64,000 bases of DNA from Phaeacidiphilus oryzae TH49 (GTDB taxonomy: Bacteria; Actinomycetota; Actinomycetes; Streptomycetales; Streptomycetaceae), in contig NZ_JQMQ01000005.1 in the NCBI RefSeq assembly GCF_000744815.1, positions 256,055-320,054 on the forward strand, given 5' to 3'. Position 1 is the first letter of the stretch. Every line of letters starts with the position of its first letter. The notes beneath the pieces were generated by a model. It worked only from the letters and a program-made list of their open reading frames with translations, searched no databases and was not told where the DNA came from. Positions 1 through 8,817 of this stretch are shown here, in pieces. Made by a program: the position numbers and the translations under genes.

Positions 1-369
1 CGGCCGGGTCGTCCCCGGTCCGTTTCCACTCATGTGCATCCCCGTCGCCACCTCCTGGCCGCGGTCGCACACCACCCGCGACTGCCTGTCCCCACGCCAC
101 GGGCCGTAACCCGCTGTGCCGAGCCTATGACCGGCCTGCGACGCGGCCGAGCATCTGAGCGCAACTCGTCGCATCCCGATCACCGCGGCGTCCTCTGCGT
201 CCGAATCCGTCCGCCGATGACCGCCCCGCCACCCCTTCCGGCTGCGCCACCCACCCCCACCTCGCGCGATGCCTCAGCCCGCCCACCTGGCGGCTGGTGA
301 AGCACTGGCTGATTTCTTGGTATGGTTGTCCACGTCGCCGCAGGGAGACCCGCGTGCAGACGACACCTC
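1..369. other. leading stretch without a supported gene
   Basis: No convincing gene is visible before the tRNA. A short open frame at 34-300 (+) has no ribosome-binding site, is rich in Pro/Arg/His, and matches no family I recognise. The last 60 bases before the tRNA are probably its promoter region. Confidence 0.5.
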
Positions 370-454
370 GTCCGGGTGGCGGAATGGCAGACGCGCTAGC
401 TTGAGGTGCTAGTGCCCTTTATCGGGCGTGGGGGTTCAAGTCCCCCTCCGGACA
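370..454 (+). tRNA. tRNA-Leu (anticodon GAG)
   Basis: Cloverleaf with a long variable arm, as expected for a class II tRNA. The acceptor arms GTCCGGG and TCCGGAC pair with one G-U. The anticodon stem CTAGC/GCTAG encloses the loop TTGAGGT, giving anticodon GAG, which reads CUC/CUU leucine codons. The T arm is GGGGG-TTCAAGT-CCCCC. The 3' CCA is not encoded. A strong hairpin follows at once. Confidence 0.95.
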
Positions 455-461
455 CACATCA

Positions 462-485
462 GAAAGCCCCTGACCAGGGGCTTTC
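462..485 (+). terminator. terminator of tRNA-Leu
   Basis: A perfect 10-bp stem (GAAAGCCCCT / AGGGGCTTTC) with a four-base loop GACC lies 8 bases after the tRNA and is followed by GTCGTTTTCC. It could also serve the convergent gene at 562-1167. Confidence 0.85.
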
Positions 486-561
486 GTCGTTTTCCTGCTC
501 GGCCGGTGCCGGCCGCCCGACCCGGTCCACGCCGGTCGCGCCCCGGAGCGGAGGAGCACGC

Positions 562-1167
562 CTAGTAACTGTCATAGCTGGGCCTGCCGTTCGGCCGGTA
601 GACGCCGACGACGGTGCCGCCCTTCGTCGTCGAGACGCTGACCGGCTCCAGCGCGGTGGGGATCGCTCCGTCGGCGAAGAGCCGCTTGCCACTGCCGATG
701 ATCACCGGATGGACGGTCAGCCGGAACTCGTCGACGAGGCCGTTCCGCATGAGGGTCTGGGCGAGGTCGCCACTGCCCACGACGTTGATACCGCCGCCGT
801 CGGACGCCTTCAACTCCCTTACGGCATCGACGACATCGCCCTCTAACAGCGTGGAGTTCCGCCACTCGACGGAGGACAGGGTGCGCGAGGCCACGTACTT
901 GCGCATGCCGTTCATCCGCGCGGTGAACGGGTTGCCGGGATCGGCGTTCGGCCAGTACGAGGCGAAGAGTTCGTAGGTCTTGCGGCCGAGCAGCATCGCG
1001 TCGGACTGCTCGTACCAGCCGGCGATGGCCGCCCCGACCTCGTCATCGGACACCGCCTTCTGCCAGCCGCCGTGCTCGAAGCCGCCCTCGGCGTCCTCGT
1101 CCGGCGCACCCGGCGCCTGCATGACACCGTCCAACGTCAGAAACGTGCAAATGATGATCTCGCGCAC
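562..1167 (-). CDS. dihydrofolate reductase family protein (RibD C-terminal-like)
   Basis: A 201-residue protein of the RibD_C/DHFR-like fold. The N-terminal strand and turn (IIICTFLTLDGVMQAPG), the central LLGRKTYELFASYWP segment and the C-terminal HPVIIGSGKRLF and VYRPNG segments are typical of the single-domain actinobacterial members. These bind NADPH but mostly lack an assigned substrate. The GTG start at 1167 is preceded by AGGGAG and leaves the usual N-terminus; the frame runs open far upstream without family similarity. It is a stand-alone gene, convergent with tRNA-Leu. I infer a reductase but cannot name the substrate. Confidence 0.85.
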   Translation of the reverse strand: MREIIICTFLTLDGVMQAPGAPDEDAEGGFEHGGWQKAVSDDEVGAAIAGWYEQSDAMLLGRKTYELFASYWPNADPGNPFTARMNGMRKYVASRTLSSVEWRNSTLLEGDVVDAVRELKASDGGGINVVGSGDLAQTLMRNGLVDEFRLTVHPVIIGSGKRLFADGAIPTALEPVSVSTTKGGTVVGVYRPNGRPSYDSY

Positions 1168-1319
1168 GATGCGCTCCCTTCGTCGACCGGTAGACCTCGC
1201 GGCCGCCGGAGACTCATCGGGGTAGCGCGCCGGACGCGTGATCCCCGAGTCATCCATCCTGACGCGTCGGGGATACCCCCGCGGCGGCTGGCGGAGCAAT
1301 GCCGGGCGCCCCGCGGCGC

Positions 1320-2135
1320 TCAGACGCCGGCCTCCAGGCCCGGCAGGTAGGCGTTCGCCTGCCCGGCCGCGCTCGGGTGGTAGGCCCCGCCGAAGTCGTA
1401 CCAGTTGTTGATCCAGGGGGTGGAGTCGCAGATCTCGTGTCCTGCGAAGCGGGAGCGGACGTCCTCGTAGGTGAAGCCGGAGTACTTGGCCACCTCGGTC
1501 TGGATCACGTTGTCGAGCAGGTCGGACCCATTGTCCAGGGCGGTGCGCTTGGTGGCGTCCATGGTGTCGGAGCAGGAGCTCTGGCCGCGGTCGTAGAACT
1601 CGGGGTAGCCGAGGATCACGACGTGGGCGTTGGGCGCGGCCTGGCGGATGTCGGAGTAGGTGGTGTCCAGCTTTGCCGGCAGCTGGTTCTGGGCCGTGCT
1701 CTCGGCGGTGGCGACCGCGCTCAGGCAGGTCGCGTCGGAGGAGAGGAGGCAGGTCTGCATGACGTTGGAGAAGCCGACGTCGTTTCCGCCGATGGTCATG
1801 CTCACCAGCGCGGTCGAGGAGTTGAGGCCGCCCAGCTGGTTGTCGATGACGTCGGTGGTGACGGCCCCGGCGCAGGCCGCGAAGTCGAAGCTGCTCGGGG
1901 AGGTGGCCTGGGCGTAGAGGTAGCCGTAGGCCGCGGTGCTGGTGTCGCAGGTGCTGTCGATGTAGGTGCTGCTGGCACCGTAGCCGGAGGAGTACGAGTC
2001 GCCGAGGGCCGCGTACGCGCCACCGCTCGCGTTCGCGGAGGCGGCGGAAGCGGAGGCGGCACCGAACAGTGTCGCCAGCAGTGCCACGACCGTCAGGGCG
2101 AGGCCGCGAAGTCGAAGCAGTCGGATGGGGTTCAC
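1320..2135 (-). CDS. secreted SGNH/GDSL-family lipase or esterase
   Basis: A 271-residue SGNH hydrolase. A Sec signal peptide (about residues 1-30, VNPIRLLRLRGLALTVVALL onward, ending near ASA) precedes block I ALGDSYSSGYG with the nucleophilic serine. Block III is IGGNDVGF and block V, YHPSAAGQ, carries the catalytic histidine. The six or more cysteines fit the disulfide-stabilised Streptomyces lipase subgroup acting on acyl esters outside the cell. The GTG start at 2135 has GGGGAAGGAT upstream; a longer frame to 2183 would add a non-signal N-terminus. It is transcribed alone, away from the sulfatase promoter region. Confidence 0.9.
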   Translation of the reverse strand: MNPIRLLRLRGLALTVVALLATLFGAASASAASANASGGAYAALGDSYSSGYGASSTYIDSTCDTSTAAYGYLYAQATSPSSFDFAACAGAVTTDVIDNQLGGLNSSTALVSMTIGGNDVGFSNVMQTCLLSSDATCLSAVATAESTAQNQLPAKLDTTYSDIRQAAPNAHVVILGYPEFYDRGQSSCSDTMDATKRTALDNGSDLLDNVIQTEVAKYSGFTYEDVRSRFAGHEICDSTPWINNWYDFGGAYHPSAAGQANAYLPGLEAGV

Positions 2136-2302
2136 TGGAGCATCCTTCCCCTTTGGGCATGTACAGGTCATCAACCTGGACACACGTGATCGTCGAGCGG
2201 GGATGTGCTGTGCTCACTGCGCTGCGCGCTCGGATGCGTCTCGCCGCCGTCGCGGCGGGCTCTGGGGAGATTGAAGGTTCTCAGTGGGAAAGAACCACAT
2301 TC

Positions 2303-2332
2303 GTTATAGCGCCGGGTACCGGCCGGTAGCAA
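2303..2332 (-). promoter_or_regulatory. probable promoter of the SGNH lipase
   Basis: Read on the minus strand, TTGCTA (2332-2327) and TATAAC (2308-2303) are separated by 18 bases, a good vegetative-type promoter. It would leave a leader of about 160 bases before the GTG at 2135. No other feature is seen between 2136 and 2420. Confidence 0.5.
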
Positions 2333-2420
2333 TACTCGTGACGCTTCAGCGCACGTCCCCATCCGCGGAGAGCCCCCAGCCCGGCCCCGCGCCCTCCTCG
2401 GTCCCGAGCAACCGGGTGGT

Positions 2421-2437
2421 CCGGATTAATTATCCGG
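2421..2437. promoter_or_regulatory. ROK-regulon operator, copy 1 (CCGGAT-N5-ATCCGG)
   Basis: Inverted repeat CCGGATTAATTATCCGG. The identical 17 bp recurs at 12928-12944. In both places it ends exactly 4 bp before a TTGACG hexamer. It is AT-rich at its centre in otherwise very GC-rich DNA. I infer binding of the ROK repressor encoded at 11560-12750, because the second copy lies next to that gene. Confidence 0.8.
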
Positions 2438-2441
2438 CCTG

Positions 2442-2471
2442 TTGACGATAATCGCTCAGGTTTCCCATGCT
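2442..2471 (+). promoter_or_regulatory. promoter of the sulfatase-amidase operon
   Basis: TTGACG (2442-2447), an 18-base spacer, then CATGCT (2466-2471). The same hexamers and spacer occur at 12949-12978, and nearly the same on the opposite strand at 12786-12758. Transcription would begin near 2478 and give a leader of about 140 bases that contains a CCCCTGC/GCAGGGG stem before the start codon at 2620. Confidence 0.7.
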
Positions 2472-2619
2472 GAGCTCAGCGCATCAGAGACCCCGCGCCG
2501 ACACAGCCCTGTCCGAACGTGCCACCGCCGGCTGCCCCCGCCCCTGCCGCATTGCTCCGCTCCGCAGGGGTTCGACTTCTCCCCTGCCAGAAGGTCGGGG
2601 AATCCTCCAAGGAGATTCG

Positions 2620-4110
2620 GTGACCTGCCCGACCGCTCCGAACATCGTCTTCGCCATGTCCGACCAGGTCCGCGCCGATTTCACCGCGGGCATGGGCTTC
2701 GAGCTGGACACGATGCCCTTTCTCGACTCCCTCGCCGCCGAGGGCACCCGCTTCCGACGGGCCTACACCACCGCCCCCGCCTGCGTCCCGGCGCGGACCA
2801 GTCTGCTCACCGGCAGATGGCCCAGCACCCACCGGATACGGCAGAACTCCAACACCAGCCCCACGCTGGTGTCCCGCGGCGACGACCTGATCGATGTGCT
2901 GCGCGGTGCCGGCTACCAGCTGTTCTACTCCGGCAAGACGCACATGTACCGGAACAGCCCGGCGGACTACGACGCCTTCTCCGAGTACGGGCACACCTTC
3001 GGGCCGGACACCACCGACGAGCAGCGCGCCTTCACCGCCTATCTGAACTCCATCGACATGGGCCCGACGACCGAGGCCACCCCGTTCCCGGCCGAGCAGC
3101 AATACCCGTACCGGATCGTCTCCGACGCCATCCGGCAGATAGACGGCCGCGACCCCGCCAAGCCCTTCTTCGCCTTCGTCTCCACGCCCGAGCCGCACAA
3201 CCCGTACCAGGTGTCGGAGCCGTACTTCTCGATGTTCGCCGAGGAAAGGATCCCCAGTCGGCTCTGCGGCCCCGAGGCCGCGGAGGCCAAGGGCGGTGCC
3301 TACAAGTGGCTGCGCGACCTGGTGGAACAGAAACGTCCCGGCTATGACGGCCTCGCGCAGCGCTACCGCGCCACCTACTGCGGCATGCTCCGGCTCATCG
3401 ACGACCAGTGGCGCCGACTCGTCGACCACCTCAAGGCCGAGGGCCTGTGGGAGAACACCCTGGTGTTCTTCCTCGCCGACCACGGCGACTACGCCGCCGA
3501 GTACGGCCTCCAGCGCAAGGGGGCCGGCATCGCCGAGGTCCTGGCGCACGTCCCGATGATCGTGCACGGTCCCTGCATCGCGACCAGGGACAACAGGACG
3601 GACTTCGTCTCGATCGCCGACATCCTGCCCACCGTGTGCGAGGCGATCGGCCGCCCGATCCCCCTGGGTGTCCAGGGCCGCAGCCTGTGGCAGATGCTCA
3701 CCGGTGCCGACTACCCGACCGCGGAGTTCGAGGACATCGTCACCGAGCGCGGCTTCGGCGGCCTCCCCTATCCCGACGACGCCCGGCCACCGCTGCACTT
3801 CCCCTACCCGGGCACCAGGTACGACGAGCTGAACAGCGTGACCCAGAGCGGCTCCTCGCGGATGCTCCGGCACGACCACTACAAGCTCTACGAGCATGTC
3901 TCCGACGGCTGTGAGCTCTACGACCTCGACAAGGACCCGATGGAGCTGGACAACCTCTGGGACGAGCCGAGGATGCGCAAGGTCCAGGCCGATCTCGCAC
4001 AGCGGCTGCAGCGGTGGTCGGTCCGGCTCACCGACGATCTCCCCAAAGGCGTCTACAACGCCAACCTCGCCCCCCACAACTGGTACCGGACCACGGAGGA
4101 GGACGCATGA
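2620..4110 (+). CDS. cytoplasmic sulfatase, formylglycine (Cys) type
   Basis: A 496-residue alkaline-phosphatase-superfamily sulfatase. The metal-binding start (NIVFAMSDQ) is followed by the sulfatase signature ACVPARTSLLTG, with Cys55 as the residue to be converted to formylglycine and Arg59. LADHGDY supplies the second metal-binding Asp/His. There is no signal peptide, so it should act in the cytoplasm. The GTG at 2620 is chosen because AAGGAG lies 5 bases upstream; the frame is open to 2467, which overlaps the promoter. It overlaps the amidase gene by ATGA. No formylglycine-generating enzyme is encoded in the window, so maturation must rely on one elsewhere. The substrate is unknown; a sulfated sugar or alkyl/aryl sulfate is inferred from context. 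Choline-sulfatase or phosphonate-monoester hydrolase activity is possible. Confidence 0.88.
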   Translation: MTCPTAPNIVFAMSDQVRADFTAGMGFELDTMPFLDSLAAEGTRFRRAYTTAPACVPARTSLLTGRWPSTHRIRQNSNTSPTLVSRGDDLIDVLRGAGYQLFYSGKTHMYRNSPADYDAFSEYGHTFGPDTTDEQRAFTAYLNSIDMGPTTEATPFPAEQQYPYRIVSDAIRQIDGRDPAKPFFAFVSTPEPHNPYQVSEPYFSMFAEERIPSRLCGPEAAEAKGGAYKWLRDLVEQKRPGYDGLAQRYRATYCGMLRLIDDQWRRLVDHLKAEGLWENTLVFFLADHGDYAAEYGLQRKGAGIAEVLAHVPMIVHGPCIATRDNRTDFVSIADILPTVCEAIGRPIPLGVQGRSLWQMLTGADYPTAEFEDIVTERGFGGLPYPDDARPPLHFPYPGTRYDELNSVTQSGSSRMLRHDHYKLYEHVSDGCELYDLDKDPMELDNLWDEPRMRKVQADLAQRLQRWSVRLTDDLPKGVYNANLAPHNWYRTTEEDA

Positions 4111-4766
4111 CCCCGCCGGTTCCCCGCGGCGACGACGACCGGCGACCCCTCCCCTCGCGACGTACCGTCCTGCGTGGCGCCGCCGCCGTCACCGCGGGCA
4201 CGGCGATCACCACCGCGGTCGCGACCGGAACCGCTTCCGCGGCCGAGGCCACCCCCTCCCCCGCGATCGTCGACCATCCGGGGGCGCACTGGCTGCCGGC
4301 CGACCCCGCCAACTACCGCACCGCTCAGCGCCCTCGCAGCCATCCGATCGAGTACGTGGTCATCCACGTCACTCAGCAGCACTTCGACGACGCCGTCGCC
4401 GTCTTTCGGAACCCCGCCCGGGGCACCTCGGCGCACTATCTGGTCCGCTCGGCGGACGGCCGCATAGGCCAGTGCGTCCGGGAGAAGGACATCGCCCGGC
4501 ACACCGGTGATCCGGACTTCGACAGCCGCAGCATCGGCATCACCCACGAGGGCTGGGTCCATTCCACCGCCTGGCTGACCGAGGCGATGTACGCCTCGTC
4601 CGCGGCGCTCACCGCGGCCGTGTGCGCACGCCATGCGATCCCGGTGGACCGTGCCTACATCCTGGGTCACCACGAGCTGCCCGGCGCCACCCACACCGAC
4701 CCCGGGGCCAACTGGGACTGGGGACGCTTTCTCACGCTGGTGCGGAAGGCGAGAACGCCGGCCTGA
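4107..4766 (+). CDS. Tat-exported N-acetylmuramoyl-L-alanine amidase-fold protein (Amidase_2/PGRP)
   Basis: A 219-residue protein with a twin-arginine signal (SRRTVLRG, hydrophobic stretch, cleavage near ASA) and an Amidase_2/PGRP-type zinc domain. VVIHVTQ gives the first zinc histidine, SAHYLV follows, and GHHELPGATHTDPG carries the second histidine and the conserved Asp-Pro-Gly end. Family members cut the amide between muramic acid and L-Ala in peptidoglycan. The start ATG overlaps the sulfatase stop (ATGA) behind GGAGGAGG, so translation is coupled and the gene is under the ROK-type promoter. Pairing an exported amidase with a cytoplasmic sulfatase is unusual. A role in wall remodelling or in degrading an amide-containing sulfated glycan is only inference. 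Confidence 0.85.
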   Translation: MTPPVPRGDDDRRPLPSRRTVLRGAAAVTAGTAITTAVATGTASAAEATPSPAIVDHPGAHWLPADPANYRTAQRPRSHPIEYVVIHVTQQHFDDAVAVFRNPARGTSAHYLVRSADGRIGQCVREKDIARHTGDPDFDSRSIGITHEGWVHSTAWLTEAMYASSAALTAAVCARHAIPVDRAYILGHHELPGATHTDPGANWDWGRFLTLVRKARTPA

Positions 4767-4774
4767 GAGCCGTC

Positions 4775-4812
4775 CGCCCGCTGGGCCCCGGACTCCCGGG
4801 GCCCAGCGGGCG
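4775..4812. terminator. bidirectional terminator between amidase and GH43
   Basis: A perfect 17-bp GC-rich stem (arms 4775-4791 and 4796-4812) with a four-base loop, placed between the convergent genes ending at 4766 and 4835. Confidence 0.85.
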
Positions 4813-4834
4813 ACTGCGAGCGAACGGCCGCCGT

Positions 4835-7288
4835 TCAGTCGCGGTAGACGTGGACGTAGTCGAAGCGCGCGACCGCACCGGCCGTGTTCATGGAGACCAG
4901 GCCGATCCTGAGCGGTCCCGTGATCGGCAGGGTCCAGACACCGGTGTCGACCCAGTGGCTGCCGTCCGTGCTCGTCGCGGCGCTCACGTCGTTCTGGTCG
5001 CGGGCGGCGTCCGCGTGGTACGTCAGGCGCAGCCACATGGTGTCCGCGGTCGGACCGCCGAACATCCGGCCGTAGGCGACGGGTTGCGGCGGCGTGTAGG
5101 TCGGGCGCTCGCCCTCCTTCCCGAATTCGGTGACGTCCACCTGAGCGCCGTTGCCGTCGTTGAGCGGCAGGGCGGTGTGGGTGAGCTTGAAGTAGCGATC
5201 GTCGTTCTGGTAGAGCACCAGACCGGCCTGCTGGGCCGCCTTCGTCGGGGCGAAGTGGATCTCCGTCTCGACCGTGTAGTCACCCGGGGGCGCGGGCCGG
5301 GTCAGGACGGAGGCGTTGTCGGTGGTGAGGTTGAGGTCCCCGTTCTGCGTCGGCCAGGAGAGTGCGCCGTCCGCCATGGAGACGCCCGCCGCGGGGCCCC
5401 GCACCCAGCTCCACGGCGAGTCCGGCGTGGTCCCTGGCACCGTGCCGCCGGTGAAGTCGTCGCTGTAGGCGGGCAGCAGGTGTTCCGGTCGCCGGGTGGG
5501 CACCCGGGAGGTGACGGGGGTGAACAGCTTGACCGCGCCCACGTTGTCCGAGGCCGTCGTGCCGCCGCGGGAGGCGGTGCCCACCGCTCCGGGCCGCGCC
5601 GCCGCGGGAGGAAGCCGACGCGTCTGGTCGGTCACGGCGTCGTTCAGCCGGTCCGCGCTGACCTCGGTGGTCATCACGCCGCCGCGCACCTCGACGGACA
5701 CGTTCTGCCAGGTGTCCCACGAGAAGTCCGCCGGAAGAGCGGAGGACTCCCGGTGGTGGACGCCGTTGACGACCGCGTCGGTCACCAGGGCGCCCGCCGG
5801 CCTGTCCAGCCACGCGGCGACGTAGTCGTCGGCGTCCCTGTAGTCGACGGTCAGTCCGGCGGCTCCGGAGGCCGAGGGTACTTCGAGATCGGCTTCGGCC
5901 CGCAGGTCCGCGGACGTGGAGGTGGACGTGGACGTAGACGCGTGGGCGGAGGAGACGAGGAAGGCCGGGGCGGCGTCCGTTCCGGTGTGGGTGACGTACC
6001 GCCCGGCGTCGGGTCCGGTCGTCAGTGACCATCCGCCGGGCTCCGTCCCGGTCGGCCGCCAGCCGGAGAGCGAGCCGTCGTTGAACGTGCTGCCCGCGTC
6101 CCACCCGGTGACCGGTGCGGTCTGCCTGCCCTGCGAGGGGCCGGCGCCGGCCCGGACCGTGGGCCAGCCGTCGATCCAGTCGAGCCGGTCGATGAGCATC
6201 GGCCGCCTGGTGAGCTCCAGTGTCCCGTTGTCGGCGGGCTTGAGGTCGGGGTCGTCGGAGGGGATGGCGTGGTAGACGAGCCAGTCCTGTCCCGAGAGGT
6301 CGGTCGCGACGGACATATGGCCGGGGCCGATCCATCCGTTGCCGTTGGCGGTGACCACGATGCCGCCCTTGCTGGTCAGGTCCATCAGGCCGACGCCCTG
6401 GGGGTCGGTGAACGGGCCCGTCGGGCTGGTGGAACGGCCGACCTTGACCTGATAGCCGCTGTAGGCGCCGTCGCAGCAGTTGGCGTCGGAGTAGAAGAGG
6501 TAGTAGTAGTCGCCCCGCCGGACGACGTAACCGCCTTCCATCCTGCGGCCCCGCGCCACCTGGGTGACGGCGCCCACGACGCGGGTGCGGTCGGCGTTCA
6601 TCCGGGCGACGCAGATGGTGTCGTAACTCCCCCAGTACATATAGGGGGTGCCGCCCTTGTCGGTGAACTGGGCCTCATCGATGTTGCCGGTGGGACAGCC
6701 GCTCGGGCTGGGCAGCACCTGGCCGCCGTCGGTCCAGGGGCCGGTCGGCGTGGGACCGGTGGCCACCGCGACGGTGTTGAGGCCGGGCACCGCGTAGTAC
6801 AGGACGTAGTGGCCGTCGACGTAGCGGATGTCCGGTGCCCACAGCCGGGAGCCCTTCTCCCAGGCGGGCTGCGTCTGGGGGGTGAACGCCTGGCCCGCGT
6901 AGGTCCAGTGCACCATGTCGGGCGAGCGCAGGATCGGCAGGATCCGCTCGCCGTCCTCGCCCTTGCTCTGGAACACCGGGTTCTGGGTTCCGTAGGCGTA
7001 CCACATGCCGTCCTTGCCGCGGATCATGGACGGGTCCGGGAACGTGTCGACCACCCCGGCGGTCACCGGGTTGGTGAAGGTGCCCGCGGACGTGCCGGCC
7101 GCTGAGGTGCCGGCCGCTGAGGTGCCGGCCGTCGACGTGACGGCCGCGTCCGGCTCCGCTGCCGCCTGCGCGGTGGGCGACATGCCGGTCTGGGGCAGGA
7201 CGGCGGCGGCGAGTGCGCATACCAGGGCCGTGATGCCGAGCAGGGGTGACCGCAGGCGTCTCAGCCTGCGGCCGGGTATCCGGTTCAT
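4835..7288 (-). CDS. secreted GH43-family glycosidase (arabinanase/xylosidase-like), multidomain
   Basis: An 817-residue secreted enzyme. A Sec signal (about 1-43) is followed by a short TSAAG repeat linker, then a five-bladed GH43 propeller (about 70-390). The classic acidic triad is visible: Asp85 in FPDPS, Asp153 in APDIRYVDG and Glu205 in NIDEAQF. A Ser/Thr-repeat linker region and two beta-sandwich modules follow; the last (about 620-817) resembles concanavalin-A-like accessory domains of GH43 enzymes. GH43 members remove or cut arabinofuranose or xylose chains. AAGGAG precedes the ATG at 7288. It is the last gene of the leftward ROK operon, 62 bases after the sulfatase. The exact bond cleaved cannot be read from the sequence. 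Confidence 0.88.
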   Translation of the reverse strand: MNRIPGRRLRRLRSPLLGITALVCALAAAVLPQTGMSPTAQAAAEPDAAVTSTAGTSAAGTSAAGTSAGTFTNPVTAGVVDTFPDPSMIRGKDGMWYAYGTQNPVFQSKGEDGERILPILRSPDMVHWTYAGQAFTPQTQPAWEKGSRLWAPDIRYVDGHYVLYYAVPGLNTVAVATGPTPTGPWTDGGQVLPSPSGCPTGNIDEAQFTDKGGTPYMYWGSYDTICVARMNADRTRVVGAVTQVARGRRMEGGYVVRRGDYYYLFYSDANCCDGAYSGYQVKVGRSTSPTGPFTDPQGVGLMDLTSKGGIVVTANGNGWIGPGHMSVATDLSGQDWLVYHAIPSDDPDLKPADNGTLELTRRPMLIDRLDWIDGWPTVRAGAGPSQGRQTAPVTGWDAGSTFNDGSLSGWRPTGTEPGGWSLTTGPDAGRYVTHTGTDAAPAFLVSSAHASTSTSTSTSADLRAEADLEVPSASGAAGLTVDYRDADDYVAAWLDRPAGALVTDAVVNGVHHRESSALPADFSWDTWQNVSVEVRGGVMTTEVSADRLNDAVTDQTRRLPPAAARPGAVGTASRGGTTASDNVGAVKLFTPVTSRVPTRRPEHLLPAYSDDFTGGTVPGTTPDSPWSWVRGPAAGVSMADGALSWPTQNGDLNLTTDNASVLTRPAPPGDYTVETEIHFAPTKAAQQAGLVLYQNDDRYFKLTHTALPLNDGNGAQVDVTEFGKEGERPTYTPPQPVAYGRMFGGPTADTMWLRLTYHADAARDQNDVSAATSTDGSHWVDTGVWTLPITGPLRIGLVSMNTAGAVARFDYVHVYRD

Positions 7289-7350
7289 CGGCGTCTCCTT
7301 GTGGGCCGGGAGATTGCGGATGGTGCTGCGGGTGGCGCGGACGGCGCGGT

Positions 7351-8817
7351 TCAGGCGGTGCCGCTCTGCTCGAAGGAGCTCAGGGTGACGTCGTAGTCGG
7401 AGGCGCCGATCTCGTACATCGAGGTCATCCAGTGGTAGAAGTTGTCGCCCCGCTCGCGCAGCAGGTCGTACAGCCGGCGCATGAGGCGGCCGCGCACCTG
7501 CCGCATCTCCGGATGCCGGTAGCGGTTGTGGAGTTCGTGCGGGTCCTCGACGAGGTCGTACAGCTCGTTGACCGACTCGGGGTTCACCACCAGCTTGTAG
7601 CGCTCGTCGCGCAGCATCCGCTGCGGGTAAGGGAAGTGGTGCCCGTGGAACTCGGCGACGAGTTCGTCGGGCCACTCCGGGCTCTCCCCCCGGACCAGCG
7701 GCACCAGGCTGCGGCTGTCGACGGCCGGCGCGGTGTCGCAGCCGGCCAGTTCCAGGATGGTCGCCGTGCAGTCGGTGAGGGAGACGAACTCCTCGCGCAC
7801 CTGCGGAGGCGCGCCGGGGATCCGGACGATACCGGGGATGCGGTAGATGTCCTCGTACATCGCCGGGCCCTTGTCGTGCAGCCGGTGGGCGCCGGTGAAC
7901 TCGCCGTGGTCGGCGGTGAAGAGGACCGAGGTGGAGTCGGTCAGCCCGAGTTCGTCCATCCGGTCCAGGATGCGGCCGATCTGCTCGTCGATCAGGGTGA
8001 CATAGCCCCAGTAGACGGCGATGAGCTTGCGGGTGACCTCGATCGGCATGGTGTCGAAGGTCCAGTGGGCACTGTAGTTGCGCTGGACCGGGGGCTTGCC
8101 CTCGAAGGTCTCGGCGATGGACGGCGGCAGCTCGACCAGGTCGGGGTCGTACATGTCGAAGTACTCGTCGGGCAGCAGGTACGGCAGGTGCGGTCCGAAG
8201 AAGTGGGTGGCCAGGAAGAAGGGCCGGCCGTCCGCGGCGTACTTCTCCAGCTGCTCGATGGCCCGGGTGGCCAGGTAGTGCTCGAAGGTCGCCTCCACGG
8301 GCTGGTGGAGCCGCGCCGCCAGCAGGTTGCCCGGGTTCCCGTTGGGGGTCGTCCCGCGGATCAACTCGGAGATCTCGTACGGGGGCAGGCCTCGCTCCTC
8401 GAGGAAGGCGAGGTAGTCGGGGTGGTCGACGGGGTTGTGCCAGCCGGGCAGGTCGGGCCCGTCGAATCCGTACGAGGCCGCGTTGCGGTGGGTGCCGCCG
8501 TGCCACTTGCCGATGAGGCCGAGCTGGTAGTCGCGTTCCGCGAGGGCACCGGGGAAGGTGAAGGCGTCGTCCCGCAGGTCCTCCAGGTAGCCGACGTTCC
8601 GCTCGTAGTTGGCGAGCAGCCGGTGGCGGAAGGGGGCCTGTCCGGTGAGGAGGCTGGCCCGGGCGGGGGTGCAGATGGCCGTCGGGGTGTAGAAGCGGTC
8701 GAAGCGGGTGCCGGTCGCGGCGAGCCGGTCCAGGTTCGGCGTGGCGACGTGCGGATTCCCGTAGCAACCGAGGGTGTCGACCCGGTGCTGATCGGTCATC
8801 AGGAAGAGGAGGTTCAC
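7351..8817 (-). CDS. cytoplasmic sulfatase, formylglycine (Cys) type (second)
   Basis: A 488-residue sulfatase. The N-terminus LFLMTDQHRVDTLGCYG and the ICTPARASLLTG signature (Cys49 to become formylglycine, Arg53) are clear, and FTADHGE supplies the later metal ligands. There is no signal peptide. The GTG start overlaps the stop of the upstream solute-binding gene (GTGA, 8814-8817), which implies translational coupling with the importer. Architecture and length suit arylsulfatase, choline-sulfatase or N-sulfoglucosamine-sulfohydrolase-like members. Being cotranscribed with an SsuABC-type transporter suggests that it desulfates an imported compound. Like the first sulfatase it needs an external formylglycine-generating enzyme. 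Confidence 0.9.
   Translation of the reverse strand: MNLLFLMTDQHRVDTLGCYGNPHVATPNLDRLAATGTRFDRFYTPTAICTPARASLLTGQAPFRHRLLANYERNVGYLEDLRDDAFTFPGALAERDYQLGLIGKWHGGTHRNAASYGFDGPDLPGWHNPVDHPDYLAFLEERGLPPYEISELIRGTTPNGNPGNLLAARLHQPVEATFEHYLATRAIEQLEKYAADGRPFFLATHFFGPHLPYLLPDEYFDMYDPDLVELPPSIAETFEGKPPVQRNYSAHWTFDTMPIEVTRKLIAVYWGYVTLIDEQIGRILDRMDELGLTDSTSVLFTADHGEFTGAHRLHDKGPAMYEDIYRIPGIVRIPGAPPQVREEFVSLTDCTATILELAGCDTAPAVDSRSLVPLVRGESPEWPDELVAEFHGHHFPYPQRMLRDERYKLVVNPESVNELYDLVEDPHELHNRYRHPEMRQVRGRLMRRLYDLLRERGDNFYHWMTSMYEIGASDYDVTLSSFEQSGTA

Noticed and set aside
1-369. Short open frame at 34-300 (+)
   Set aside because: No ribosome-binding site, biased Pro/Arg/His composition and no recognisable family.
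370-454. tRNA-Leu as an integration (att) site of a mobile element
   Set aside because: No second copy of the tRNA 3' end and no integrase or element genes were seen in the window.
562-2217. A single long minus-strand protein spanning the reductase and the lipase region
   Set aside because: The frame is open only because of high GC; RibD-like similarity starts at the GTG at 1167 with a good Shine-Dalgarno, and the lipase is read in another frame.
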